A stretch of 64,000 nucleotides of DNA, taken from the NCBI GenBank assembly GCA_017962965.1, contig JAGCUI010000026.1:62001-126000 (forward strand), read 5' to 3'. Shown in pieces: positions 41,979 through 51,200 of the stretch. Source of the DNA: Treponema sp. GTDB lineage: Bacteria; Spirochaetota; Spirochaetia; Treponematales; Treponemataceae. A program made the translations under genes and the position numbers. Within the stretch, counting starts at the first letter, position 1; each line of letters begins with the position of its first letter. The notes beneath the pieces are model-generated. The model had not been told where the DNA came from and ran no database searches. It saw only the letters and a list, made by a program, of their open reading frames with translations.

Positions 41979-43444
41979 AAAGATTTTACTCTTTTTTTGA
42001 AAACATAATTGTTCTTTTTCTCATTGCCCCTTTTACTTTTTTACTCGATTATTTAATCCACATTTCGGCTCCTTTAGGCTTTACCGATGCCCTTTTTAAC
42101 TACGGTTATCTTTTTGTATTCGGAATCTTTTGTATATTTTTTGCTTATTTTACAGCCTCGGATAAATTCACCCTTGTTTCAAAAATATTTGCAAGCCTTA
42201 TTCCGATTATCATCTGCCAGGTAATTTTTTATTTGATTACAAAGAAGTTTCAGTTCAGCCTTTTAGTTTTATCAGCATTCCAGATTATTTTTATTAATAA
42301 GCTTACGACTGTTATAATTCTTCATGATGACTTTTTAGATTTATGCGGTGAAAAAACAGGTCTTGAATTACGAGATCATCTTTACCAGAACAAATTTGCC
42401 GCCATGGACCTTGGAGTTGAGATTGAAAAAACTAAAAAGATTTTATACTTTCTTTCGGTTTATGTAATTATTACAATCATAATTGAATTCTTTCAAAAGA
42501 AATTCAACTTATTTTTAATCATAAACTCTGCAGTCTTTTTTATTAATTACATAGTGATTTTCTATCTTTTGGGATATTTTAAGAAGGAAGTTTATTATTT
42601 AAACGAAGGCCTTACAAATATCATCCCCGAAAGAAAACGTTTTTATAAATCAATCTTTTTGATTTTTATAATCTCAATTCTTCTTGGTCTTGCTTTTGCA
42701 AAGGATTATGCGCCAATAAAACTTCATCTTCCTTCCTGGCTTTTTGGAGAAACACATTCTGTTGAGCAGGCCTATGTTCCACCTCCAGATAATTCAGTTA
42801 TAGATTTTCCGGATAACGGTTTTGATGCCAAACCAAAGGTAAACAATAAATTCATTCTCTTTTTAGAAAAGCTTTTTGACTATATTACAATTATCCTTGG
42901 TTTTCTTGCACGCCATACCCCTTCTTTCCTTTTATCATTCCTTGTTATAGTGCTTATAGTTTATAAATTTCAGGGCTTTTATTTTAAGAGATTTGCACTT
43001 CACATAAAAGAATTATTTAAAAGAATGCACATGAAGTTTTCAAGCTTTATAAAGCATTTATTAAAAAAAGAAGTGATTAATGATTATGCAAAGGTTTCTA
43101 AAAAAGAGTTCATTAATTCTGTATATAAAATTTCCAGAAACTCAAAGAAAAGCCGTGAAAAGCGACTTGAATTAGACAGAATTACACGCCAGTTTGTAAA
43201 AATAATTGACTACGGAACAAAATTAAAAATCAAATACACAAAAAATCTTGCCCCGGCTGAATACACAAAGCTTATAAGTGACTATTTATTAAAAACACCA
43301 GAAATGGAACAAAAAGCCAACGCCTGTGATTTAATCGGAGCTATTTTTGAAAAGGCTTTATACGACAAAAATGTAATTACAAAAAAAGAAGAGCAGGATT
43401 TTACAGACGCAATTTCCAAGGTGATTTCTAAAAACAAGGGCTAA
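41975..43444 (+). CDS. Multi-pass membrane protein of the MoxR-DUF58 cluster
   Basis: 489 aa with about eight transmembrane helices: two groups in the first 230 residues, then an extracytoplasmic stretch (about 240-300), another helix and a basic cytoplasmic tail. The tail (about 380-489) resembles the C-terminal DUF4129-like region of proteins in MoxR-DUF58-transglutaminase clusters, but no transglutaminase Cys-His-Asp triad is seen. The start overlaps the DUF58 stop (ATGA), so they are translationally coupled. Confidence 0.7.
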   Translation: MKRFYSFFENIIVLFLIAPFTFLLDYLIHISAPLGFTDALFNYGYLFVFGIFCIFFAYFTASDKFTLVSKIFASLIPIIICQVIFYLITKKFQFSLLVLSAFQIIFINKLTTVIILHDDFLDLCGEKTGLELRDHLYQNKFAAMDLGVEIEKTKKILYFLSVYVIITIIIEFFQKKFNLFLIINSAVFFINYIVIFYLLGYFKKEVYYLNEGLTNIIPERKRFYKSIFLIFIISILLGLAFAKDYAPIKLHLPSWLFGETHSVEQAYVPPPDNSVIDFPDNGFDAKPKVNNKFILFLEKLFDYITIILGFLARHTPSFLLSFLVIVLIVYKFQGFYFKRFALHIKELFKRMHMKFSSFIKHLLKKEVINDYAKVSKKEFINSVYKISRNSKKSREKRLELDRITRQFVKIIDYGTKLKIKYTKNLAPAEYTKLISDYLLKTPEMEQKANACDLIGAIFEKALYDKNVITKKEEQDFTDAISKVISKNKG

Positions 43445-43446
43445 AA

Positions 43447-44694
43447 ATGAAGGTAGTTTTTTACAGCACAAATTCAAACATTTTTAATCCCCAAACTTTT
43501 AAAATTACAGTTCTTCCAGCAAATAAAGAACAGTTTGAGTCTTTCCAGAAAAAATACCCCGAGCATTCCTTTACCTTTGTAACCCAGCTTCCATTAATGT
43601 TCATGCCAGAAAATTCAATTGTTTTAGACCAGAACTTAAGCTACAAGGAAGTGGCTCAGAAAATAATTTCTCTAAAACCAGACCTTGCAATTGCCCTTTC
43701 ATTCTGGGTAAATCCTTACGACTGGCTTTCTGTAAACGACGCCCTTATTAAAAATGAACTTGAAAAAAACGGAATTAAAACCCTATGTAATCTGCTTTCT
43801 TCTTCCCTCATCTGTTTTGATAAATATAAGACACACCAGTTTTTAGAGCTCAACGGCTTTAATATTCCAAAAGCTGTTTTTGTGGACCACGATTTATATT
43901 TTTGTGCCGGAAGTCATAAGGAAGTAATTCACAATGTTTATAAGGACAGTATTTTAAGCCAGATCCAGGAATTAAAGCTTCCTCTTATTATAAAAGATAC
44001 AGTGGGTTTAAGCTCATACGGAATGACTGTAGTTCATACTTACGGCGAAGCTATGGGCTATTTAAATTCCAAAAGAAATAATTCAAACAGAATTGTAGAA
44101 GAATATATTACAGGCGAGCACTTTGGTCTTGAAGTATACCGTGCCAAAAATGATTTTGTGGTTTTAGATCCGTACCGATTCAGCTTAAATCAATACGGAA
44201 TTACAAGCCCGAAACAAAGCTCAAAGGAAGGTCCTGTAAAAGATGCAAAATATAAAATAAATGCATTAAAAAAAGAGATTAAAAAGCTTGCCCGCCTTTT
44301 AGACATTCAAACTCTTTGCCAGGTGGATTTAATTTACAGCAATAGAAAATGGTACATAATCGAAATAAATCCTCGTCTTAGCGGTATGAGTTTTATGTAT
44401 GCAAAAAGCTATAATAAGACACTTTACGACCTTATCTGGGAAACCTGTGTTCGTGGAAAAAAGAGCCCTTACAAAAAAGCACCGGATCTTTGGTGTAAGG
44501 ATATTAAGCTTGAAGTACAGACAGACGAAAAGTTAAATGAAATTCGGAAGCTTGGATGTGTGAAACTTTTAAACCAGTCGAATGATATGGCCGCAAAGCA
44601 GGAACGCGAGAAGGGATTTTGTGAGTGTATAATCTTGGGCACAAAAGAAGAAATCCAGGAAACCTTAGAAAAGATAAAAAAAATTACAGGTTGA
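43447..44694 (+). CDS. ATP-grasp ligase of unknown substrate
   Basis: 415 aa. An N-terminal pre-ATP-grasp domain (about 1-110) is followed by an ATP-grasp fold: LPLIIKDTVGLSSYGMTVV carries the nucleotide-binding lysine, RIVEEYITGEHFGLEVY follows, and YIIEINPRLSGMSF holds the metal ligands (E and N). Such enzymes join a carboxylate to an amine or similar nucleophile through an acyl-phosphate. The closest look is to CarB-like or amino-acid ligases, with no clear substrate clue. It is two bases after the membrane-protein gene and so seems part of the MoxR cluster. It converges with the next gene one base apart. Confidence 0.82.
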   Translation: MKVVFYSTNSNIFNPQTFKITVLPANKEQFESFQKKYPEHSFTFVTQLPLMFMPENSIVLDQNLSYKEVAQKIISLKPDLAIALSFWVNPYDWLSVNDALIKNELEKNGIKTLCNLLSSSLICFDKYKTHQFLELNGFNIPKAVFVDHDLYFCAGSHKEVIHNVYKDSILSQIQELKLPLIIKDTVGLSSYGMTVVHTYGEAMGYLNSKRNNSNRIVEEYITGEHFGLEVYRAKNDFVVLDPYRFSLNQYGITSPKQSSKEGPVKDAKYKINALKKEIKKLARLLDIQTLCQVDLIYSNRKWYIIEINPRLSGMSFMYAKSYNKTLYDLIWETCVRGKKSPYKKAPDLWCKDIKLEVQTDEKLNEIRKLGCVKLLNQSNDMAAKQEREKGFCECIILGTKEEIQETLEKIKKITG

Positions 44695-44695
44695 T

Positions 44696-45535
44696 TTACA
44701 TCTGCACAGTCTGGAACAATACAGAAATTTCAGGATCTTTAAAATCTTCTTTTTCTACAATCTTTAAAATATCAGCTTGCGAATACTTACTCTGAGGATA
44801 AAGAATAATACAGGTTTTATCGTTATTCATTAAAAAATTCTGTTCGCCCCATTTTGTATAACGGGTTGCGCCGATAGAAATCATAGCTGATTCAGGCTTT
44901 CCGGCTTCCAAAAGATATTTATGAATATTTTCTGCAGGACCTTCATCGCTCTGATTATTTAATTTATCTACAAGCCAGAATAATAATTTTTCGTAAATAT
45001 AACTGTAATTTAAGATGAGGCTGTTCTGGCCGTATTCATAGATTTTTCCGTCGCGGATTAAAAAAGACGCAATACAGTAATCGTTAATAATTGAATATGA
45101 ATTAAAGGAATCAAGGGCGATTAAGTTTTCAGAAAGTCCTTTTGAACACTTTCCCCAGTTCTTTTTTTCGCTGATTTTTTTAGCCCCTTCCTTACGGATT
45201 GAACAGTCGTTTGAAGCACCAAAGCTTACAGGAGTAATTCTTTTGATTAATTCTTTTTCCCAGGTAAGATTACAGATTATTGCGCATTCAGGTTCAATCT
45301 GAAGCTTATTTTCGTCCTTTGGAAAGATGATTTTTTTTGAATCAAAAGGAAAAACAGTTAAAAATTTGGGAGTTAATTTCGGCTTTGAAACGTGAATATA
45401 AGTTGGGAAAACAGCTTTTGGAGCATTTGCATCCTTTGTTTTAAAGTTTAAAAAGTCCTTTGCTTCTCCGGCCTGCTCAAGATGTCCTGTAAAGTTTCCT
45501 GCAACTCCAAAGCATGGCATGTTTTTTAAATCCAT
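44696..45535 (-). CDS. DUF5718-like protein
   Basis: 279 aa. The N-terminus FGVAGNFTGHLEQAGEAKDF is distinctive and matches what I recall of DUF5718, a family of unknown function with a fumarylacetoacetate-hydrolase-like layout. No catalytic assignment is possible by eye. Its ATG overlaps the last base of the patatin gene, so the two are coupled. It converges with the ATP-grasp gene. Confidence 0.65.
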   Translation of the reverse strand: MDLKNMPCFGVAGNFTGHLEQAGEAKDFLNFKTKDANAPKAVFPTYIHVSKPKLTPKFLTVFPFDSKKIIFPKDENKLQIEPECAIICNLTWEKELIKRITPVSFGASNDCSIRKEGAKKISEKKNWGKCSKGLSENLIALDSFNSYSIINDYCIASFLIRDGKIYEYGQNSLILNYSYIYEKLLFWLVDKLNNQSDEGPAENIHKYLLEAGKPESAMISIGATRYTKWGEQNFLMNNDKTCIILYPQSKYSQADILKIVEKEDFKDPEISVLFQTVQM

Positions 45536-46398
45536 TATTTTTTTCCTCCCGCATTCAAAAACTCTTTTACTTCAGAAAGACGTTCGTGAGCCGTAATTCG
45601 TCCAAGTTCATAAATACGGTCTAGTTCTGCTTCGTCCTTTGCCTTAGCCCCGATTTTAAGCTCAGTTTTAGGCCTCATAACTAAAATATTTCCGTTTTTT
45701 TCCTGTTCTGCAATGTGTAAAAAGCTCTGTGTATTTCTTTCAGGAATGCTTTTCATTGTTTTTAAAAGATTCGGATACTTATTAAAAAAAAGCTTTTCCA
45801 TAAAATATAAAACAGGACTGAATTTTTCTTTATGAGTAACAGGATTTGTTAAAATTACAATGTTTTTTTCGTAGCCCAAATCTTCAAAATATTTAAGAGG
45901 AACTTCATCACTCAAGCCTCCGTCTAAATATTTTCCGCCTTCAAGCTCCACAATTTTTGAAACAATCGGCACCGAAGCACTAGCCCGTAGCCATTGAATA
46001 TCATCCAGACTTCCTTTACTAAGCTTTTGGTAATGAGGAAGCCCTGTTTCTACATCCGTACAAACTGAATAAAATTCCGTTGGATCTTTTTCAAAGGTCT
46101 GGTTGTCCCACACATCTAAAACCTCGGGTAATTCACGGTAACAAAAATCTGCACCATAATAATTACCTGTCTTAAAAAAAGACCACCAGCTTGCATAACG
46201 CTTATCATGAACAAAACGCTTGTTATATCTTAAGGCCCTTCCAGGCTGATGAGACTTTAAATTACAGCCAAAAACAGCCCCGGCAGAAACACCAATAATA
46301 CCGTCAAAAGTGATATTATTTTCCATAAAAACATCAAGGATTCCACAGGTAAAAATACCCTTCATGGCTCCGCCCTGTAAAACAAGACCTTTTTTCAT
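45535..46398 (-). CDS. Patatin-like phospholipase, YjjU type
   Basis: 287 aa. The oxyanion loop LQGGAMKG is at residue 6, the nucleophile serine lies in GVSAGAVFG (about residue 39) and the DGG aspartate is in YLDGGLSDEVPL. Together these form the Ser-Asp dyad of bacterial patatins that hydrolyse acyl groups from phospholipids. There is no signal peptide, so it is probably cytoplasmic. It sits three bases after the FemX-like gene in the same orientation. Confidence 0.9.
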   Translation of the reverse strand: MKKGLVLQGGAMKGIFTCGILDVFMENNITFDGIIGVSAGAVFGCNLKSHQPGRALRYNKRFVHDKRYASWWSFFKTGNYYGADFCYRELPEVLDVWDNQTFEKDPTEFYSVCTDVETGLPHYQKLSKGSLDDIQWLRASASVPIVSKIVELEGGKYLDGGLSDEVPLKYFEDLGYEKNIVILTNPVTHKEKFSPVLYFMEKLFFNKYPNLLKTMKSIPERNTQSFLHIAEQEKNGNILVMRPKTELKIGAKAKDEAELDRIYELGRITAHERLSEVKEFLNAGGKK

Positions 46399-46401
46399 AA
46401 A

Positions 46402-47673
46402 TTATCTTCCCTTGAATTTCTTCACAATCTTTTTGAACCAGAAGGCTCTGAGTTTTTCTGCCGCATTATAAGGCTTATAAATAAATTTTAAAGGCACATC
46501 CCAGCTTCCAGGACGGTGAATAATCTTTCCGCCAAAGTTTGCCTTGAACATATAAAGGCCGTGCATAGGATGGTGTTCATCTTCTCCCTCAGGAGGCATT
46601 CCGTACATATCATAAACCTTAGAACCGTAAGCCTTTGCATCCTTCATGGCAGTCCACTGTAAAAGATGATTTGGCATTAAGTTTCGTTTGTTATTAGAGC
46701 TTGCACCGTAAAGATAGATTGCTTCATCTCCACTGAATAAAGTCATGATAGAAGCAATTTCCTGACCCTCGTGTTCTGCAATATAAAGGCTTACCAAAGG
46801 ATATTCAGTTTTTACAGGAACTTCATTTTCCTTTAAACCGTTTTGTTCTGCAGAAGATTTAATCAAATCTAAATAATATGATTTTGCGTGGCTTGAATTA
46901 CCGTCGCGTGCATTTGTTTCTTTTGTTAATTCATAAAATTTGTCTATTTTTGTAGACAAGTTCACATCATTTCCTAAGTAACGATGAATCTTTACACCCT
47001 TTTTTTCACTCAGTCTGATGTTATAGCGCCACTTTGAATGCATTTTAGAAAGGATGTCTTCCTCGCTCAAAGTTAAATCAACAAGAGTACTGTCCGGCGG
47101 CTGAATATCAACCTTGTTCTTTTTAAGCTTAAGGCGGTCTGCCAAAGCAACAGTTTTTAAGCCCAGATTAAAATTATAGCGGTCTTCGATATTTGTTAAA
47201 ATAACATCAGGATCAAAGCGGATTACAATTGTATTTTTTGGAAGATATGGCTTTAATGCTTTTGCAAGGTCATTCATAAAGGATGCAAATTCAATTGCCT
47301 GAGTTTCCGGAGTAATAATTTCCTGGTCGATTACAGTATTTCCTTCTTCGTCAAAGGCCTTTTCCAAAACTTCATCAGGAGTGCATTCATACAAAAGCTG
47401 CGGCATTAAAGGGATATATGCAATACTCATTGTGCCTTTACAAAAACTCCTGTTTAATACTGCAATTTCAAAGGATTTAGTTATATTTTTTTCGTCCTCT
47501 TTTTTACAGGAATTTTCCGAAAGATTTAATGGTGGAATTTCAGTTGTGATCAAAAAACGTCTGTACTGCCATCCGTGACGGCTTTTAAATTCGCACCAGA
47601 AGGGAGTCTGTAAAAAAGTTCCGTTATTAATATTTTTTGTTGAATCAATTGGTTTTATTTCGAATGTAAACAT
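46402..47673 (-). CDS. FemABX-family aminoacyltransferase
   Basis: 423 aa, made of two GNAT-like subdomains. Motifs typical of the family include FLQTPFWCEFKSRHGWQYRR near the N-terminus, SKWRYNIRLSEKKGVKI in the middle and KVYDMYGMPPEGEDEHHPMH late. FemX-type enzymes add the first amino acid of a peptidoglycan cross-bridge from aminoacyl-tRNA; a bridge amino acid cannot be read from this sequence. It heads an operon with the patatin and the DUF5718-like gene. Confidence 0.88.
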   Translation of the reverse strand: MFTFEIKPIDSTKNINNGTFLQTPFWCEFKSRHGWQYRRFLITTEIPPLNLSENSCKKEDEKNITKSFEIAVLNRSFCKGTMSIAYIPLMPQLLYECTPDEVLEKAFDEEGNTVIDQEIITPETQAIEFASFMNDLAKALKPYLPKNTIVIRFDPDVILTNIEDRYNFNLGLKTVALADRLKLKKNKVDIQPPDSTLVDLTLSEEDILSKMHSKWRYNIRLSEKKGVKIHRYLGNDVNLSTKIDKFYELTKETNARDGNSSHAKSYYLDLIKSSAEQNGLKENEVPVKTEYPLVSLYIAEHEGQEIASIMTLFSGDEAIYLYGASSNNKRNLMPNHLLQWTAMKDAKAYGSKVYDMYGMPPEGEDEHHPMHGLYMFKANFGGKIIHRPGSWDVPLKFIYKPYNAAEKLRAFWFKKIVKKFKGR

Positions 47674-47717
47674 AATTTTATTATAGCGATTTTAAGCCTT
47701 ATGTACAAAGCCCCGCC

Positions 47718-48953
47718 TTACTCCTGGTGATTTAATCTCCAGTCTATTGTTTTTCGTAAGTATTCAACGTATTCGTCATCCTTACACATGAGTTTTCCGC
47801 TGTCATTGGAAAGCTTTGCTACCGGACGATTGTTGCAAGAAGAAACCTTCATTACGATATTGAGGGGCTCTTCGTCTGTATCGTTGGCAATGTAAGTGCC
47901 GATTCCGAATGCAACCTTAATTCTGTCTTTAAAATGAGCATAAAGCTCACTTGCTCGTTTAAAATCAAGACTGTCGCTGAATAAAAGTGTTTTATTTTTT
48001 GGATTTACGCGTTCATCCTTGTATTTACTGTAATAAGACTCATAATGCTTAATCCAGTCTTCGCCCCAGGTATAAGGATCACCTGAATCGTGACGAACAC
48101 CGCTAAAGCAGATTGAAAAAGTATAGCCCATATCAAGATGAGTTGTTTTTTCTCCAATTGTGTCTGTAAGGTAAGTTCCGTTTAAAACTCCGTATTCCTT
48201 GGTCCAGGCATCCATAGCAAATTTATTTGAATAAGCCGGATTATACATAGGGTTTCCCTGACCTACACACATAATAAATTCGTGGGCCATTGTTCCAACA
48301 GGAGTAACATTGTATTTTTTTGCAAGATAAACGTTGGAGGTTCCTACACATCTTGATTCTTTATATTTTGAATTATTATCGATGAGTGTTTTTACGGCTA
48401 AATCCTGTGCCTGAGCCGAAAGACGGCGGCGTAAACCGAATTCAGAAAAGTTTCCTAAATTATATTTTCCGTCGATGAGCCACTGAGTTTTTTCGTTTAA
48501 ATGCTGTTTATAAGATTCAAACAAGGAATCGTAAGTATAAGACATCCTGAAAAATACTTCGTTTATAATTGCTAAAACAGGAATCTCGTACATGGAAGTA
48601 TTAAGCCAGGTTCCTTTTGCATCAAGGGCAAAGCCGCATTCAGAATCTGTAGAAATTGTAAAATCCTCGTAGCGGGCGTTCCAGAGTCTTAAGTGGTCGA
48701 TGTAATCTTCATGAAGCCATTCAATTTTTTTAAGATAGTTTAATTCATCCTCTGTAAATTTAAGGCTGCAAAAATGCTTAATCTGGTCTTTGATTTCTTC
48801 TACCATCTGGGAATCAAATTTAACGCCTTCGTTACGGCATTTAAAAGTCCAGTTAGTTTTATACGAAGCAAACTGATGGTAGATTGCCTGACCCATTGAA
48901 AATTTATATAAATCTGTTTCCAAAAGACTTGTAATTATTGGTTCTAATTTCAT
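47718..48953 (-). CDS. pncB: Nicotinate phosphoribosyltransferase
   Basis: Joins nicotinate to PRPP, giving nicotinate mononucleotide for NAD salvage; together with NadE it covers both ends of the pathway. 411 aa, normal length. SLLETDLYKFSMGQAIYHQF near the N-terminus, RRRLSAQAQDLAV, GVRHDSGDPYTWGEDWI and LLFSDSLDFKRA (phosphate-binding region) are diagnostic. AGGGAG lies upstream of the ATG. It begins 79 bases after the PcrA-like gene; an eight-T run lies in that gap but without a convincing stem. Confidence 0.94.
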   Translation of the reverse strand: MKLEPIITSLLETDLYKFSMGQAIYHQFASYKTNWTFKCRNEGVKFDSQMVEEIKDQIKHFCSLKFTEDELNYLKKIEWLHEDYIDHLRLWNARYEDFTISTDSECGFALDAKGTWLNTSMYEIPVLAIINEVFFRMSYTYDSLFESYKQHLNEKTQWLIDGKYNLGNFSEFGLRRRLSAQAQDLAVKTLIDNNSKYKESRCVGTSNVYLAKKYNVTPVGTMAHEFIMCVGQGNPMYNPAYSNKFAMDAWTKEYGVLNGTYLTDTIGEKTTHLDMGYTFSICFSGVRHDSGDPYTWGEDWIKHYESYYSKYKDERVNPKNKTLLFSDSLDFKRASELYAHFKDRIKVAFGIGTYIANDTDEEPLNIVMKVSSCNNRPVAKLSNDSGKLMCKDDEYVEYLRKTIDWRLNHQE

Positions 48954-49032
48954 GGTCTAATTATGCTCCCTTTGTAAAAAAAAGTCACTAGAGGAAATCA
49001 CTAAGATTCCGTGGGGCTTAAGATTATGATTT

Positions 49033-51186
49033 TTATATTTTCTTTAAAGTTGTTTTAAAGCTTAAATTTCTTACTGTTGGTACACCGTCAAACTGAACGG
49101 AATATATGTGCTTTGTTTCATCAATTTCAATAATAGTACCCTTTCCCATAATGTGATGCTCTACCCTGTCGTTTACCTTAAGACCGGAAAGGGATGTTAA
49201 TTTTGCAAGAACAGTATTTGAATCTTCGATGTAACGCTGGGCATCATTTACTAATTTTTGCGGAAGCTCAACCTTGTATTCCAAAAGCTTTTTTTCAACA
49301 TCAAAAATAAAACGGGACGGGAATCTAAAACCATACCCTTGAGTATTTCCTTCTGCCTCTGTTAAAAATAAACCGTTTTCAGCACGAGTGTATGCTACAA
49401 AAGCAAGCCTTCTTTCTTCTTCCATTCCGGCCTGACTGTCTGTCTTTTTGCTTGGGAACATATTTTCGTTCATACCGGCAATAAATACGTAAGGAAACTC
49501 AAGTCCCTTTGCAGTATGGATTGTCATAAAGCGGATTGAATCTTTTTTTACACCGAGATCTGCATTTGTGTATAAGGCAACGTGGCTCAAATAATTTTCA
49601 AGAGTACATTCTTCGCCGCATGAGGTTTCATATTCATAAATCGACTGCTTTAATTCTGCAAGGTTATCAAGTCTTTCCTGCGAGCCTTCTGTTCTAAGTG
49701 CAATTTCGTAGCCGCTTTGATTCATAAGATGAGAAAAGATTTCTGAAATCTGCTGCTTTGAATAAGAAGCGTTGTAACGGTCTATTAATTCAACAAAATC
49801 CCGTGCCTTTGTGTTAGTAAAAATTTCATCTTCTAGGTTTAATTTTAAAGCGTCGTAAAGAGAGCCGCCATTTTCTGCAACATAATCTTTTAAAAATTTA
49901 ATTCTGCGCTCCCCTATATTTCTTTTTGGTACATTTACAATCCTTAAAAAAGAAAGGTCATCCTTATAGGCAATCATTCTTAAATAAGAAAGCGCATCCT
50001 TAATTTCTGCACGTTCAAAAAATGGAAGGCCTGAAAAAAGTGTATAGCTTAATTTTTTATCCTGAAAAACTTCTTCGATTGTTCGGCTTATATAATGAGC
50101 ACGGTATAAAACAACAATGTCGCATGGTAAAACGCCTTTTTTAATTAAGCTCATGGCATTGTCTGCAATAAAACCCGCTTCTTCTTCAGGAGTTTTTCCA
50201 TGAAAATATACAGGCTTTGTTACTCCTGCACGCACAGGAATAAGGTCTTTTTTAATTCTGTTTTTATTTTTACTGATTAATGAATTTGCTGTGTGAATAA
50301 TTTCTGGTGTAGAACGGTAATTTTTCATCATCATTACAGTTTTTACGTCCAAAAAATTTTTATCGAAATCCAAAAGATATTTTACGTTTGCACCACGCCA
50401 GGTATAAATTGTCTGGTCCGGATCTCCTACAATAAAGAGGTTTTTATGATAGCCGCACAAAACTTCCATGAGCTGATACTGAATTAAATCAATATCCTGA
50501 AACTCATCAATCATTATGTATTCAAGACGCTTCTGCCATTTTTCCTTAATGTCCGGGTTTTCCTGGAAAATATAGAGTGAAAATTTTAAAAGGTCGTTGT
50601 AATCAAGTCCAAAGCACTTTTTTTCCTGATAAAGATAACCGTAAAAAATTATGTCCTGAACCTTTGTGGCGTTTTCGTATTTAAAGTGAATTTCATCCAG
50701 GCTCATCTTTATCATATCCTCATAATAGTCCGGATACTCAAAAAGTTTTTTCATTTCAATCATGTCTCTTGCATGAGAAAAAGTCATCTGCCTGAGAGTT
50801 AAACCACGCTCTTCGTAAATAATCTGGAGCATGGCATCTATGTCTGAATTGTCTAAAACTAAAAATGATTTTGGATAGTTTACAGCGTTAGAATCTTCCT
50901 GAAGAATGCTTACACAAAAACCATGGAAGGTAGAAATATAACCCGTATCATTATCTCCTGTGAGTTTTCTGATACGGGTACGCATTTCGTTTGCTGCTTT
51001 GTTTGTAAAAGTAACACAAAGAATATGGGATGGAAGAATGCCGATTTCGTTTACAAGATAGGCAAACCTGTATGTGAGAGCCCTTGTTTTTCCAGAACCG
51101 GCACCTGCGATTACACGGATAAAGCCTTCCGTACTCGTAACCGCAAGCTTTTGTTCATCATTTAATTCGTCTAAATATCCACCCAT
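49033..51186 (-). CDS. UvrD/PcrA-type SF1 helicase
   Basis: 717 aa. Walker A AGAGSGKTRALTYR is at about 27, then FTNKAANEMRTRI, DEFQDIDLIQYQL, VGDPDQTIYTWRGA, MTIHTAKGLEFPYVFIAG and RRLAFVAYTRAEN, the full set of 3'-5' repair-helicase motifs. The C-terminal VEHHIMGKGTIIEID is the Tudor-like domain that contacts RNA polymerase in PcrA. It acts in excision repair and replication. It starts 14 bases after metG, so they are probably cotranscribed. It is clearly distinct from the AT-rich helicase at 5.4 kb. Confidence 0.95.
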   Translation of the reverse strand: MGGYLDELNDEQKLAVTSTEGFIRVIAGAGSGKTRALTYRFAYLVNEIGILPSHILCVTFTNKAANEMRTRIRKLTGDNDTGYISTFHGFCVSILQEDSNAVNYPKSFLVLDNSDIDAMLQIIYEERGLTLRQMTFSHARDMIEMKKLFEYPDYYEDMIKMSLDEIHFKYENATKVQDIIFYGYLYQEKKCFGLDYNDLLKFSLYIFQENPDIKEKWQKRLEYIMIDEFQDIDLIQYQLMEVLCGYHKNLFIVGDPDQTIYTWRGANVKYLLDFDKNFLDVKTVMMMKNYRSTPEIIHTANSLISKNKNRIKKDLIPVRAGVTKPVYFHGKTPEEEAGFIADNAMSLIKKGVLPCDIVVLYRAHYISRTIEEVFQDKKLSYTLFSGLPFFERAEIKDALSYLRMIAYKDDLSFLRIVNVPKRNIGERRIKFLKDYVAENGGSLYDALKLNLEDEIFTNTKARDFVELIDRYNASYSKQQISEIFSHLMNQSGYEIALRTEGSQERLDNLAELKQSIYEYETSCGEECTLENYLSHVALYTNADLGVKKDSIRFMTIHTAKGLEFPYVFIAGMNENMFPSKKTDSQAGMEEERRLAFVAYTRAENGLFLTEAEGNTQGYGFRFPSRFIFDVEKKLLEYKVELPQKLVNDAQRYIEDSNTVLAKLTSLSGLKVNDRVEHHIMGKGTIIEIDETKHIYSVQFDGVPTVRNLSFKTTLKKI

Positions 51187-51200
51187 TTTTTTCCGGTTTA

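Noticed and set aside
48954-49032. Attenuator before pncB like those of nadE and carB
   Set aside because: There is an eight-T run before the Shine-Dalgarno, but the upstream bases form direct TAGTGA repeats rather than a convincing stem.
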